The notes: generated by a model not told the origin, from the letters alone. Counted from the stretch's first letter, positions 43,084 through 54,295 are shown. The stretch is DNA of 64,000 bases from Ochrobactrum quorumnocens (GCF_002278035.1 NZ_CP022603.1:372001-436000), one strand, 5' to 3'. Numbers and translations are program-made.

Positions 43084-44762
43084 AGGGACTTCAATCGCTC
43101 GGCCCGATCCTGCAGCTTTTCTTCCGCACAAAAGCGTTGATGCTTTATGTGGGCATTGCAGCCGCAACAGCAACGGTTCTCGCGGGCATCGCGCTGCTCG
43201 GGCTTTCCGGTTGGTTTATTACAGCCACTGCTATTGCCGGTTTAAGTGTTGCAACTGCCGTAGTTTTCGATGTTTTTGCGCCAGCTGCCGGTATTCGACT
43301 TCTGGCAATTTTACGTACAGGCGCGCGCTATCTGGAGCGTCTTGTAACGCATGATGCGACGCTCGCCATTCTCGCAGCGCTACGCGAAAAGCTGTTCCGC
43401 AGCTGGGCCCGCCCGGCAGCGGCCAGTGCATTGCTCAAACGACCAGCACGGCTTCTATTCAGACTGACTGCTGATATCGATGCACTTGATTCACTTTATC
43501 TGCGCGTCCTTGTGCCAGCAGGGGCAGCTCTCGTAACAGCGCTCATCACTGGTGTGGCGCTTGGTCTGATGTATCCGCTTTTTGGTTTGATCATTGCGTT
43601 GACGTTGCTTTTTATCGGACTGGGACTGCCACTTATTGCGGCTAAACGGGCTGAAAAGCCAATGCGCCAGCGCGCCAAAGGCACTGAAGCATTGCGTGCG
43701 CGGACGGTCGATCTGGTCGCAGGTCAAACTGAACTCATAATGGCTGGGCGCATGAACAGTCAGAATGCAAGCATCATGCGGGCCGATAGCTACATCGCAT
43801 CAAGCGACCGCGTTCTCAACCGCATTGAAATTTCGACCGGTGCTGGTCTTGGCATTCTTCATGCTGGCCTACTGGCGGGCGGACTGATCGGTGTCGGGTT
43901 ACTCATGCAAGCTGGATTGATCAATGCCCCGGTAGCGGCGCTCGGATTGCTTATCATCCTTGGCGCGATGGAGCCATTTGCAGCACTGCGCCGTGGTGCA
44001 ATGGAACTCGGCCGCACAATACTCGCTGCGCGCCGCGTCGCTCCCGCACTTGAAGCACCGGACAACATCCAAACGCTGGCGGCGCCTGCAAAAGGCTATG
44101 CCGTGAACCTGGAACATGTCACCGTTCGCCATGAAAGTGTTGTAGCAAAAGCTCTTGATACGGTTGATCTGAACATCTTTACAGGCGAACGCTTGGCGAT
44201 CATCGGCACCAGTGGCGCTGGTAAGTCTACTCTTTTCAATGTGCTGGCTGGCGAGATCAATGCCGAGGACGGCAATGTCCGAGTTTTGCCAGCACGACTT
44301 CTGACGCAGCGAACTGAGCTGTTCAAAGACAGTCTTCGTAACAATCTCAAGCTCGCGAAGTCAGATGCAAGCGATGCGGAGTTAAACGCCGCATTAGAAG
44401 CCGCCGGTCTAGGCGACTTCATGGACGCCCAGACCGAGGGAATGGATACGGTTTTGGGCGAGGGGGGACTTGGGCTCTCTGGTGGTCAGGCCAGACGCCT
44501 TGCTTTGGCCCGACTGTTCCTGACCGATTCTCCTTTATGGCTCCTTGATGAGCCCACTGAAGGGCTCGATCAGGCAACTGCCGAGGATGTGCTTTGCCGC
44601 CTCAGTGAACAGGCCAAGGGCCGTACTTTATTGATCGCGACGCATATTCAACGCGAAGCACGCATTTGTGATCGTGCAATTGTTTTGGATCAAGGCGCGC
44701 TCGTTCATTCGATGACCAAAGGAGAACCCTCTTTCGACAAAGCCCTCAAATCTTTGAGGTGA
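43080..44762 (+). CDS. cydC: Cysteine/glutathione ABC exporter subunit CydC
   Basis: 560 residues, partner of CydD. Six helices (GIALLGLSGWFITATAIAGL is typical of CydC), Walker A GTSGAGKST near residue 380, signature LSGGQARRLAL, Walker B LWLLDEPTEGLD, and the H-loop in IATHIQREARICD. Followed after 84 bp by cydA. Confidence 0.92.
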   Translation: MKGLQSLGPILQLFFRTKALMLYVGIAAATATVLAGIALLGLSGWFITATAIAGLSVATAVVFDVFAPAAGIRLLAILRTGARYLERLVTHDATLAILAALREKLFRSWARPAAASALLKRPARLLFRLTADIDALDSLYLRVLVPAGAALVTALITGVALGLMYPLFGLIIALTLLFIGLGLPLIAAKRAEKPMRQRAKGTEALRARTVDLVAGQTELIMAGRMNSQNASIMRADSYIASSDRVLNRIEISTGAGLGILHAGLLAGGLIGVGLLMQAGLINAPVAALGLLIILGAMEPFAALRRGAMELGRTILAARRVAPALEAPDNIQTLAAPAKGYAVNLEHVTVRHESVVAKALDTVDLNIFTGERLAIIGTSGAGKSTLFNVLAGEINAEDGNVRVLPARLLTQRTELFKDSLRNNLKLAKSDASDAELNAALEAAGLGDFMDAQTEGMDTVLGEGGLGLSGGQARRLALARLFLTDSPLWLLDEPTEGLDQATAEDVLCRLSEQAKGRTLLIATHIQREARICDRAIVLDQGALVHSMTKGEPSFDKALKSLR

Positions 44763-44846
44763 ATTTTAAGTAGGGGGGCTGTGAGCCGGTTCAGCATCGG
44801 TAGCAGCTCGTAACATCAGGAGGGCCGGATTTGCCGGCTTAAAGAG

Positions 44847-46424
44847 ATGGAATTCGATATTGTCTCCCTGTCGAGATTGCAGTTTGCAATTACGGCACTT
44901 TATCACTTCCTCTTCGTACCTCTGACATTGGGTCTGTCCGTGCTGCTTGCCATCATGGAAACCGTTTATGTCATGACCGGAAGGCTCATCTGGCGGCAGA
45001 TGACCAAATTCTGGGGTACGCTGTTTGGTATCAACTTCGTTATGGGCGTCGCGACCGGCGTTGTGATGGAGTTTCAGTTCGGCATGAACTGGAGCTATTA
45101 CAGCCATTATGTCGGCGACATATTCGGAGCGCCGCTTGCTATTGAAGGCATGATGGCCTTCTTCCTTGAAGCAACCTTCGTTGGCCTGTTCTTCTTTGGC
45201 TGGGATCGTCTGTCCAAGGTCGGTCACCTCATGGCGACCTATGCGGTCGCAGCCGGGTCAAACTTCTCCGCGCTATGGATTCTGATCGCCAACGGTTGGA
45301 TGCAAAACCCGGTTGGTTCAGCATTCAATCCCGAAACGATGCGTATGGAGATCACCGACTTCTTTGCGGTTCTGATGAACCCGGTGGCGCAGGCGAAATT
45401 CGTACACACCGTTTCGGCTGGCTATGTAACGGCTTCGATTTTTGTACTCGGCGTTTCTGCCTGGTATCTGTTGAAGGGTCGCTCCACCGAGCTCGCCAAG
45501 CGGTCGATGACTGTTGCGGCGTCGTTTGGTCTCGCGGCTTCTCTTTCAGTGGTCGTTCTGGGCGACGAAAGCGGTTATCTCGCCAATGAACATCAGAAGA
45601 TGAAAATCGCGGCCATCGAAGCCATGTGGGAAACAGAGCCGGCTCCGGCTTCATTCACTGTCTTCGGCTTTCCAAATCAGGAAGCACGTGAAACCCATTA
45701 TGCCGTGCATATTCCTTGGGTCATGGGTCTGATTGGTACACGCTCGCTGACAACACCAATCGAAGGCATTGAGCAGCTCGTCGAAAATGCGCAGGGCCAT
45801 ATCCGTAAGGGTATCATCGCTTATGATGCGCTTCAGAAAATCCGTGCTGCAGGCGATACAAGCGTTGTGCCGCAGGACGTCAAGGATGTATTCGCCGATA
45901 ATAGCCAATGGATGGGTTATGCGCTGCTTCTGAAGCGCTATGTCGATGATCCGCGTCAAGCAACTGATGCGCAAATCGCGCAGGCGGCCAATGACACCGT
46001 TCCGGGCGTATTGCCCTTGTTCTGGGCGTTCCGCATCATGGTCGGCATCGGCTTCTTCTTGATCCTGTTGACCGGCACATTCTTCGTGCTGTCTGCGCGG
46101 CGCAAGCTGGATCGCCATCCATTCCTGCTCAAAGTTGCAGTCTTTGCCATTCCACTGCCATGGATCGCTGCGGAAATGGGCTGGATTGTCGCTGAGTTCG
46201 GACGACAGCCTTGGATTATTGAAGGTATTCTGCCAACAGCGGTTGCCGTCTCCAATCTTGGTGCCTCGACGGTTCTTTTGACGATCGTCGGATTTGTAGC
46301 GATCTACACAGTCCTGTTCATCATCGAAATGGGCCTGATGTTGCGCGCGATCAAAGCCGGGCCTGAACCCGACAGCAAACCAGAAGCAAAGCTTGCACCT
46401 GTAAGCATTGCGCCAGCGGAGTAA
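44847..46424 (+). CDS. cydA: Cytochrome bd ubiquinol oxidase subunit I
   Basis: 525 residues, nine helices. Heme ligands are recognisable: His20 (ITALYHFLFVPLTLG, heme b595), a His near 186 (KFVHTVSAGYV) and a later Met. The region between ~255 and 390, with GFPNQEARETHYAVHIPWVMGL and a long following stretch, indicates the long Q-loop as in E. coli. This terminal oxidase has high oxygen affinity and resists nitric oxide and peroxide. Confidence 0.95.
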   Translation: MEFDIVSLSRLQFAITALYHFLFVPLTLGLSVLLAIMETVYVMTGRLIWRQMTKFWGTLFGINFVMGVATGVVMEFQFGMNWSYYSHYVGDIFGAPLAIEGMMAFFLEATFVGLFFFGWDRLSKVGHLMATYAVAAGSNFSALWILIANGWMQNPVGSAFNPETMRMEITDFFAVLMNPVAQAKFVHTVSAGYVTASIFVLGVSAWYLLKGRSTELAKRSMTVAASFGLAASLSVVVLGDESGYLANEHQKMKIAAIEAMWETEPAPASFTVFGFPNQEARETHYAVHIPWVMGLIGTRSLTTPIEGIEQLVENAQGHIRKGIIAYDALQKIRAAGDTSVVPQDVKDVFADNSQWMGYALLLKRYVDDPRQATDAQIAQAANDTVPGVLPLFWAFRIMVGIGFFLILLTGTFFVLSARRKLDRHPFLLKVAVFAIPLPWIAAEMGWIVAEFGRQPWIIEGILPTAVAVSNLGASTVLLTIVGFVAIYTVLFIIEMGLMLRAIKAGPEPDSKPEAKLAPVSIAPAE

Positions 46425-46429
46425 AGATC

Positions 46430-47584
46430 ATGATACTCAGCGACTTGTTGGACTATGAAACACTCCGCATCATCTGGTGGGTGCTGCTCGGTGTATTGCT
46501 GATCGCCTTTGCTGCGATGGATGGTTTCGATCTTGGCGTCGGCATTTTGTTGCCGTTTGCCGGTAGAACGGATGTCGAGCGGCGTATTGTCATCAATACC
46601 ATCGGTCCCATTTGGGAAGGCAATCAGGTGTGGTTGATCCTTGGCGGCGGCGCTATCTTCGCCGCTTGGCCGCCGCTTTACGCCGTATCCTTCTCAGGAT
46701 TCTATCTGGCAATGTTTCTTATATTGTTTGCCCTGATCCTGCGTCCGGTTGGCTTTAAGTTTCGCTCGAAACGCGACAGCGTGGCGTGGCGTACGGGCTG
46801 GGACTGGGCGTTGTTCATCGGTGGCTTCGTGCCTTCGTTGATCTTCGGCGTTGCGGTAGGAAACGTTTTGCAAGGCGTGCCATTCCGTTTCAACGACGAT
46901 CTTCAGATCTTCTATGACGGAACATTCTTCGGGTTGCTCAATCCGTTCGCACTACTCTGCGGTGTGCTTTCCGTCACGATGCTGACGATGCTCGGCGCGG
47001 GATGGCTGGTGCTGAAGACCACTGGCGAGGTGCAGGCAAGGGCGCGTTCATTTGGCAGCATTGCAGCGTTGCTGACGACCGTACTTTACGTGGTGGCAGG
47101 CATCATCAGCTGGCTCTGGGTATCGGGCTACACAATCACCAGTGCTGTGGTGACAGGAGGACCATCGAACCCCCTGCGCAAGGCCGTTGAACTGGATCAC
47201 GGTGCATGGTTCGTTAATTACATGAACTATCCGATCCTCCTGATCGCACCGGCACTTGGCATTCTCGGTCCGCTGCTGCTTTTCATCATGTTTCGCAGCA
47301 AACGTGAGATCGCACCGATACTCACCGGACAGCTATCCGTCTTGGGCATTATCGCTTCAGTCGGTGTCTCGATGTTCCCGTTCATTCTGCCATCTTCGAT
47401 CGATCCCCGTTCGAGCCTGACAGTCTGGGATGCATCGTCGAGCCACATGACCTTGTTCATCATGCTGGTTGTAACCTTGATCTTCCTTCCACTCATCGTC
47501 GCCTATACCTCGTGGGTTTATAAGGTTCTGTGGGGCAAGGTTGATAAGGAAATGATCGAAGACGAAAGCAACCACGCTTATTAG
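46430..47584 (+). CDS. cydB: Cytochrome bd ubiquinol oxidase subunit II
   Basis: 384 residues, eight helices. It starts LLDYETLRIIWWVLLGVLLIAFAAMDGFDLGVG, the CydB N-terminal signature, and WEGNQVWLILGGGAIFAAWP is also typical. Only 5 bp separate it from cydA. Confidence 0.95.
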   Translation: MILSDLLDYETLRIIWWVLLGVLLIAFAAMDGFDLGVGILLPFAGRTDVERRIVINTIGPIWEGNQVWLILGGGAIFAAWPPLYAVSFSGFYLAMFLILFALILRPVGFKFRSKRDSVAWRTGWDWALFIGGFVPSLIFGVAVGNVLQGVPFRFNDDLQIFYDGTFFGLLNPFALLCGVLSVTMLTMLGAGWLVLKTTGEVQARARSFGSIAALLTTVLYVVAGIISWLWVSGYTITSAVVTGGPSNPLRKAVELDHGAWFVNYMNYPILLIAPALGILGPLLLFIMFRSKREIAPILTGQLSVLGIIASVGVSMFPFILPSSIDPRSSLTVWDASSSHMTLFIMLVVTLIFLPLIVAYTSWVYKVLWGKVDKEMIEDESNHAY

Positions 47585-47628
47585 AGCGCCGTGCGCCCAC
47601 TTGGGCGCACAAAGGTCACTCTAACACT
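47582..47628. repeat. Intergenic palindromic repeat (copy 2) between cydB and cydX
   Basis: GTGCGCCCA-CT-TGGGCGCAC (47591-47610) is a perfect 9-bp inverted repeat, in an element that opens TTAGAGCGCC and resembles 4263-4312. In the mRNA it would form a hairpin between cydB and cydX and may lower read-through or protect the upstream message. Confidence 0.6.
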
Positions 47629-47676
47629 TTAAAATGAGAGCATAATTTTAGCTCAAACTAAGAAAGGAAGAGCAAG

Positions 47677-47832
47677 ATGTGGTATTTCTCCTGGCTTCTT
47701 GGCCTGCCGCTTGCTGTAGCTTTCGCCGTATTGAACGCCATGTGGTATGAGTTGATGGACGACAGGGCGCGTAAGCGCCTTGCCGGAGACCCAACCGCTG
47801 AACTGGCGCGCGAAGGCATCAAGCATCATTAG
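47677..47832 (+). CDS. cydX: Cytochrome bd oxidase small subunit CydX
   Basis: 51 residues: MWYFSWLLGLPLAVAFAVLN is the CydX/YbgT signature (one helix), followed by AMWYELMDD and a charged tail. It stabilises the heme sites of the CydAB complex. AGGAAGAG lies before the ATG. It completes the operon and is followed by a terminator. Confidence 0.93.
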   Translation: MWYFSWLLGLPLAVAFAVLNAMWYELMDDRARKRLAGDPTAELAREGIKHH

Positions 47833-47843
47833 ACTACCAACAG

Positions 47844-47870
47844 AAATGGCCCGGAAACGGGCCATTTATT
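47844..47870 (+). terminator. Intrinsic terminator of the cyd operon
   Basis: AAATGGCCCG-GAAA-CGGGCCATTT, a 10-bp stem with a GAAA tetraloop, then TATTTATTT. Confidence 0.87.
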
Positions 47871-47992
47871 TATTTGGTGCCAAAACCAAATCGATTCCTA
47901 CAATCCGGCAACAAACACAGCTATTGGAGCTGTGGACAAAATGCCTCACATGGCAGCAAAGCGCATAATTTTCTCGGCGGTTACATCCAATC

Positions 47993-48046
47993 AGTACCAA
48001 TTGGTACTTACCTTTCCGTCAACGAAAGGAAATAATATTGCGCAAT
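47993..48046. promoter_or_regulatory. Palindromes upstream of the bkd operon (possible operators)
   Basis: The 541-bp gap before bkdA1 contains AGTACCAATTGGTACT (47993-48008), a perfect 16-bp palindrome, and ATTGCGCAAT (48037-48046), a perfect 10-bp palindrome followed by ACGCAAT. Both are AT-bordered and could bind a regulator such as an Lrp-type BkdR, which controls bkd operons in other bacteria. No such regulator gene is in the window. Confidence 0.4.
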
Positions 48047-48217
48047 ACGCAATCAATCTTCTCATAAAAAACATATATGAAATCAGTTGTATAAGCTTGT
48101 TTCGACAGCGGGTTTCAACGGTCCATATTTCTCGTGGGAACTAACTGGATTTTTATTGAGCAAGGCCAGTCAAGAATAATCTTGCTTTATTCTGAAAGCC
48201 GTTCCACCCTGAATGAA

Positions 48218-49606
<1,389 letters not shown>

Positions 49607-49609
49607 GAC

Positions 49610-50632
49610 ATGACCAAGACAACGAAAATGACCATGATCGAGGCCATTCAGAGCGCCCATGACATTGCCATGGAGCGCGATCAGAAGGTCGTCGTGTTCG
49701 GTGAGGATGTCGGCTATTTTGGCGGCGTGTTTCGTTGCACTGCCGGTTTGCAGAAAAAATATGGCAAAGAACGCTGTTTCGACGCGCCTATCAGCGAACT
49801 TGGTATTGTCGGAACAGCCATCGGTATGGCGACTTATGGCCTGCGGCCCTGTATCGAAGTGCAATTCGCGGATTATGTCTATCCGGCTTATGATCAGATT
49901 GTCTCCGAAGCGGCACGCTTGCGCTATCGCTCGGCGGGTGAATTTACCTGCCCTCTGGTGATCCGTATGCCTTCGGGCGGCGGCATCTATGGCGGACAGA
50001 CCCACAGCCAGAGCCCGGAAGCACTTTTCACCCACGTTTCGGGTTTGAAAACGATAATGCCTTCAACGCCGGCCGACGCGAAAGGCTTGCTGCTGGCAGC
50101 CATCGAAGATCCTGATCCGGTGATCATGTTTGAGCCGAAGCGGCTTTATAACGGCCCATTCGATGGCCACCATGACAAGCCAGTCACATCGTGGAAAAAG
50201 CACGATTTGGGTGATGTGCCCGAAGGCTATTACACTGTACCACTTGGCAAGGCCGCAATTCGTCGTGAAGGCAATGATGTGACCGTGCTGGCATACGGCA
50301 CCATGGTGCATGTGGCTCTTGCAGCGGCAGAAGAAACAGGCGTCGATGCTGAAATCATCGATCTGCGTACGCTGTTACCACTTGATACGGAAACCATTAT
50401 GGCTTCCGTCAGGAAAACTGGGCGCTGTGTGATCGTGCATGAAGCAACACTTACCTGTGGCTATGGTGCGGAACTTGCAGCCCTCGTGCAACGCGACTGC
50501 TTCTATCATCTCGAAGCGCCAATCGTTCGTGTGACCGGCTGGGACACGCCATACCCACATGCGCAGGAATGGGCTTATTTCCCTGGTCCTGACCGGGTTG
50601 GGCGCGCGCTCACATCGATCATGGAAGCTTGA
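49610..50632 (+). CDS. bkdA2: Branched-chain 2-oxoacid dehydrogenase E1 beta subunit
   Basis: 340 residues, forms the alpha2beta2 E1 with BkdA1. Typical stretches are MTMIEAIQSAHDIAMERDQ, VVVFGEDVGYFGGVFRCTAGL, and RMPSGGGIYGGQTHSQSPEA near residue 125. The ATG at 49610 is used; in-frame ATGs at 49628 and 49634 are possible alternatives. Confidence 0.94.
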   Translation: MTKTTKMTMIEAIQSAHDIAMERDQKVVVFGEDVGYFGGVFRCTAGLQKKYGKERCFDAPISELGIVGTAIGMATYGLRPCIEVQFADYVYPAYDQIVSEAARLRYRSAGEFTCPLVIRMPSGGGIYGGQTHSQSPEALFTHVSGLKTIMPSTPADAKGLLLAAIEDPDPVIMFEPKRLYNGPFDGHHDKPVTSWKKHDLGDVPEGYYTVPLGKAAIRREGNDVTVLAYGTMVHVALAAAEETGVDAEIIDLRTLLPLDTETIMASVRKTGRCVIVHEATLTCGYGAELAALVQRDCFYHLEAPIVRVTGWDTPYPHAQEWAYFPGPDRVGRALTSIMEA

Positions 50633-50644
50633 GGGGAGAGAAAC

Positions 50645-51961
50645 ATGGCTCATTTTACAATCAAGCTCCCCGATGTTGGAGAAGGTGTTGCCGAGGCCGA
50701 GCTTGTCGAATGGCATGTGAAGGTCGGTGATATCGTGCGCGAAGATGACCTGCTTGCCGCCGTTATGACCGATAAGGCGACGGTAGAGATTCCATCGTCA
50801 CGTGCCGGTAAGGTCGTGCTGACCAATGGCGAAATCGGTGAAAAAATTGCGGTAGGCTCCGAACTCGTACGACTTGAAATCGAAGGCGCTGCGGATAGCA
50901 AACAAGAATCTGTAAAGCCAGAATCCGTAAAGACTGAGCCATCGGCGTCAGTCGAGCCTCCCAAGGCAAAGGCTGAAGAAGCGGCACCGGTTCTTTTGCA
51001 AACACCGGTTCCAGAAAAGCCCGCCGCGCCCAAACGCGAAGCCATAAATCGTACCTTCACCGGAGCAGGGCCCGTGCGCGCAGAGGGCGAAAAGCCGCTC
51101 GCGACACCTTCGGTCAGGCTGCGAGCACGGGATGCAGGCATAGATCTCAGACGTGTTCGTGGCACAGGCCCTGCAGGGCGTATTACACATGAAGACATGG
51201 ATGCATACTTCAAGCTGGAAGCAGGTGGTTCGCCGCAAACAGCTGGATATGTTGCCGATACCTCGATTAATGAAATCAAAGTAATCGGGCTTCGACGCAA
51301 AATTGCCGAACGCATGGCGGAAGCCAAACGTCATATCCCACATATCACCATCGTCGAAGAGGTCGATGTTACGCAGCTCGAAGAACTGCGCGCGGGTCTC
51401 AATAATGAAAAGAAGGAAGGGCGTCCGAGATTAACGCTGCTGCCTTTTGTTATCCGCACAATCGTTAAGGCTGTGAAAGAGCAGCCGGGACTGAATGCAC
51501 ATTTTGACGACGAAGCCGACATTATCCGTCAGTTCGGCGGCGTGCATATGGGGATTGCTACGCAAACGCCGAACGGGCTGATCGTTCCGGTCGTGCGTCA
51601 TGCTGAAAGCATGAGTGTGTTTGCAGCTGCAACCGAGCTCACGCGCGTTACAGAAGCTGCACGCAATGGAACTGCGAAGCGCGAAGAGCTGTCCGGTTCC
51701 ACAATCACAATCACATCGCTCGGACCGCTCGGTGCAATCGCCACGACACCAATCATCAATCGACCGGAAGTTGCGATTGTCGGTATTAACAAGATGGCCG
51801 TCCGCCCGATGTGGGACGGCACACAATTTGTGCCGCGCAAGATGATGAACCTTTCGTGCAGCTTCGACCATCGCGTGATTGATGGCTGGGACGCTGCCGT
51901 CTTTGTGCAGAAACTAAAAAGCCTGCTCGAAACACCTGCGATGATCTTTGTGGAAGGCTGA
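50645..51961 (+). CDS. bkdB: Dihydrolipoamide acyltransferase E2 of the branched-chain complex
   Basis: 438 residues. One lipoyl domain (residues 1-80, lipoyl Lys in VMTDKATVEIPS at ~43), a Pro/Ala/Glu-rich linker, a peripheral-subunit-binding domain (TPSVRLRARDAGIDLRRVRGTG near 150-185), and the catalytic core with DHRVIDGWD (His and Asp) near the end. It transfers the branched acyl group to CoA. The start has GGGGAG upstream. Confidence 0.94.
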   Translation: MAHFTIKLPDVGEGVAEAELVEWHVKVGDIVREDDLLAAVMTDKATVEIPSSRAGKVVLTNGEIGEKIAVGSELVRLEIEGAADSKQESVKPESVKTEPSASVEPPKAKAEEAAPVLLQTPVPEKPAAPKREAINRTFTGAGPVRAEGEKPLATPSVRLRARDAGIDLRRVRGTGPAGRITHEDMDAYFKLEAGGSPQTAGYVADTSINEIKVIGLRRKIAERMAEAKRHIPHITIVEEVDVTQLEELRAGLNNEKKEGRPRLTLLPFVIRTIVKAVKEQPGLNAHFDDEADIIRQFGGVHMGIATQTPNGLIVPVVRHAESMSVFAAATELTRVTEAARNGTAKREELSGSTITITSLGPLGAIATTPIINRPEVAIVGINKMAVRPMWDGTQFVPRKMMNLSCSFDHRVIDGWDAAVFVQKLKSLLETPAMIFVEG

Positions 51962-51965
51962 CACT

Positions 51966-53360
51966 ATGAGTGAAATTTCCTGCAAACTTCTGATCATTGG
52001 TGGTGGTCCCGGCGGATATGTCTGCGGCATACGTGCAGGACAGCTTGGCATTGATACCGTACTCGTCGAAAAAAAGCGTCTCGGCGGCACATGTCTGAAC
52101 GTCGGCTGCATTCCGTCGAAGGCGCTGATCCATGCAGCAGACGAGTTTCATCGCCTCACAACATTCGCAAACAAGAGTTCTCTTGGCATTACGACACAAA
52201 ACCCCGCAATTGACTTTGTCAAAACGCTTGAGTGGAAAGACGGTATCGTCAACCGGCTTAACAGCGGCGTGGCGGGTCTTCTAAAACGCTCCCATGTGCG
52301 CATGTTTCAGGGACAGGCCCGGTTCATCGATGGCAAGACCGTGCTGGTCGATACCGATACCGGACGCCAGACAATCCATGCTGAAAACATCGTCATTGCG
52401 ACGGGTTCTGTGCCGGTAGAAATTACCTCGTTGCCGTTTGGCGGCAATATTATTTCATCGACCGAAGCACTCGCTCTCGAAAAAATACCAGAAAAACTGG
52501 CAATCGTTGGCGGCGGTTATATAGGGCTTGAAATAGGCACGGCATTTGCCAAACTCGGCTCGAAAGTCACGATCGTTGAAGCAACTGACCGCATTCTGCC
52601 GCAATATGATGTGGAACTGACGCGACCAGTCATGGCGCGGCTGAAACAGTTTGGTGTTGAGGTACTCACCAATACCTCCGCCAAAGGCATGAAGTCGGAC
52701 AGCACAGCATTGGAGGTCACGACATCCGATGGTGCTACCCATTCAATCGATGCAGACAAGGTGCTTGTCACGGTCGGACGCAAGCCGCAGACGGATGGGT
52801 GGGGGTTGAGCGAGATCCGTCTTGATATGGAAGGGCGCTTTATTCGTATTGACGATAGATGCCGCACTTCCATGCGCGGTGTCTACGCGATTGGAGATGT
52901 GACCGGCGAACCGATGCTTGCGCATCGAGCTATGGTGCAAGGCGAAATGGTGGCTGAAATTATTGCAGGCGGCAAGCAGGTCTGGGATAAACGCTGCATT
53001 CCTGCCGTCTGCTTTACAGATCCTGAAATCGTGACTGTGGGCTTATCGCCTGACGATGCCCGCAAGGCAGGACACAATATTCAGACCGGAATTTTTCCAT
53101 TTCAGGCCAATGGTCGCGCGATGACCATCGAAAGGGAGGACGGCATGATCCGCGTTGTGGCGCGAGCTGACAATCATGTCATCCTTGGTATTCAAGCAGT
53201 TGGGGCAGGCATTTCGGAACTATCAGCAGCCTTTGCTCAAGCCGTCGAAATGGGTGCACGTCTGGAAGATATTGCCGGTACGATCCATGCCCACCCGACG
53301 CTGAGTGAAGGCTTTGCCGAAGCCAGCATGAAGGCGCTCGGCCATGCGCTGCATGTCTAG
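51966..53360 (+). CDS. lpdV: Dihydrolipoamide dehydrogenase E3 of the branched-chain complex
   Basis: 464 residues. FAD-binding LLIIGGGPGGYVCGIRAGQ, redox disulfide in GGTCLNVGCIPSKALIHA (~residues 41-46), NAD-binding AIVGGGYIGLEIGTAF near 175, and the catalytic His-Glu region AHPTLSEGF near 445. It reoxidises the lipoyl group of BkdB with NAD+. The ATG at 51966 lies 4 bp after the bkdB stop. Its stop overlaps the converging SURF1 gene by 4 bp. Confidence 0.93.
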   Translation: MSEISCKLLIIGGGPGGYVCGIRAGQLGIDTVLVEKKRLGGTCLNVGCIPSKALIHAADEFHRLTTFANKSSLGITTQNPAIDFVKTLEWKDGIVNRLNSGVAGLLKRSHVRMFQGQARFIDGKTVLVDTDTGRQTIHAENIVIATGSVPVEITSLPFGGNIISSTEALALEKIPEKLAIVGGGYIGLEIGTAFAKLGSKVTIVEATDRILPQYDVELTRPVMARLKQFGVEVLTNTSAKGMKSDSTALEVTTSDGATHSIDADKVLVTVGRKPQTDGWGLSEIRLDMEGRFIRIDDRCRTSMRGVYAIGDVTGEPMLAHRAMVQGEMVAEIIAGGKQVWDKRCIPAVCFTDPEIVTVGLSPDDARKAGHNIQTGIFPFQANGRAMTIEREDGMIRVVARADNHVILGIQAVGAGISELSAAFAQAVEMGARLEDIAGTIHAHPTLSEGFAEASMKALGHALHV

Positions 53361-54115
53361 CTATTTGCCTTCCGCTCGTGCCGCCAGACAAAAATGGCGG
53401 CACCGGCAACCATCGCCGCGAGTGCAAACCATGTAATCGCATAAGAAAGATGGTTGTTGCGGAAAGCGACGACAGTCAGACCGCCAATTGGCACGTTGCC
53501 CGGGTTTGACTGTGCGTCGGCATCAATGAAATAAGGCGCTACGGTGCCAAGGCCTTCTTTGGCGGCAAAAGCCACCACGTCGCGCGAGTTCCATTCATTG
53601 CGGACGGGATCGTTGGGGCGAAGGAAAAAGCCATCTGGCTCAGGCATACGCAAAAGGCCAGTTACAGTCGTTTCCCCGTCAATCTGCGTCTCGGCCAGCA
53701 ATGCAGGATCACGCTTGGTGTCTGGTATAAAACCGCGATTTATGAATGTCAGAGCACCATCGTTAGAGCGTAAAGGGGTAAGAACCCAAAAACCTGAACC
53801 ACGCTCGGTCAAAGCACGAACAAGTATTTCCTTGTCGTTAAGATAGGTTCCGGTCAGTGCGACATGCCTGTATTCATCTTCAGCCTGATTGACATTGGCC
53901 CAGTCATCACGCCCCGGAGCTGCAATTGGTTCGGCATGCACACGTGCATCAACACGCGCTATGAGATCGAGCTTCCATTGTAAGCGCTCTACCTGCCAAA
54001 TCCCCAGACCAAGAAACAAGGCAAACAAACCAAAAGCCAGAATTGACAAAAAACCGAGGAAGAACCGCGACTTCTTCTTTTGAGGGGCTTCATTTGTTTG
54101 GGCCGGGGCGGACAT
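53357..54115 (-). CDS. SURF1-family cytochrome oxidase assembly protein
   Basis: 252 residues with a membrane helix at each end: FLGFLSILAFGLFALFLGLGIWQVERLQWK (~23-50; GIWQVERLQWK is the SURF1 hallmark) and ITWFALAAMVAGAAIFVWRH near the C-terminus, with a periplasmic domain between. The conserved NRGFIP lies near residue 135. It helps insert heme a into aa3-type oxidases. The ATG at 54115 follows AGGAAA; a longer frame to 54193 is unlikely. No oxidase genes are adjacent. Confidence 0.9.
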   Translation of the reverse strand: MSAPAQTNEAPQKKKSRFFLGFLSILAFGLFALFLGLGIWQVERLQWKLDLIARVDARVHAEPIAAPGRDDWANVNQAEDEYRHVALTGTYLNDKEILVRALTERGSGFWVLTPLRSNDGALTFINRGFIPDTKRDPALLAETQIDGETTVTGLLRMPEPDGFFLRPNDPVRNEWNSRDVVAFAAKEGLGTVAPYFIDADAQSNPGNVPIGGLTVVAFRNNHLSYAITWFALAAMVAGAAIFVWRHERKANS

Positions 54116-54228
54116 GGCAGTTTCCTGAACTTGGGCGAGGGACAAACTGCCCTCAGATACCCCAGAAGGCATACTTAAGAAAGTGCAGCGCACGGCAAAA
54201 GAATGTTACTGAAAGAGCATATTAGAGC

Positions 54229-54288
54229 ATGTCGCGGAAAAACAAAGAGATAGAGCGCGTGCAGTGGTTACGATTAGATGCGACATGA
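54229..54288. repeat. Intergenic repeat with CATGTCGC/GCGACATG ends
   Basis: AGAGCATGTCGC at the left and ATGCGACATG at the right are inverted repeats enclosing about 40 bp. It resembles the dispersed palindromic elements of this genome and lies between SURF1 and the small gene. Confidence 0.45.
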
Positions 54289-54295
54289 TTTAGCC

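Noticed and set aside
47932..48144. 70-codon frame upstream of the bkd operon
   Set aside because: AT-rich region with palindromes and no ribosome binding site; looks non-coding.
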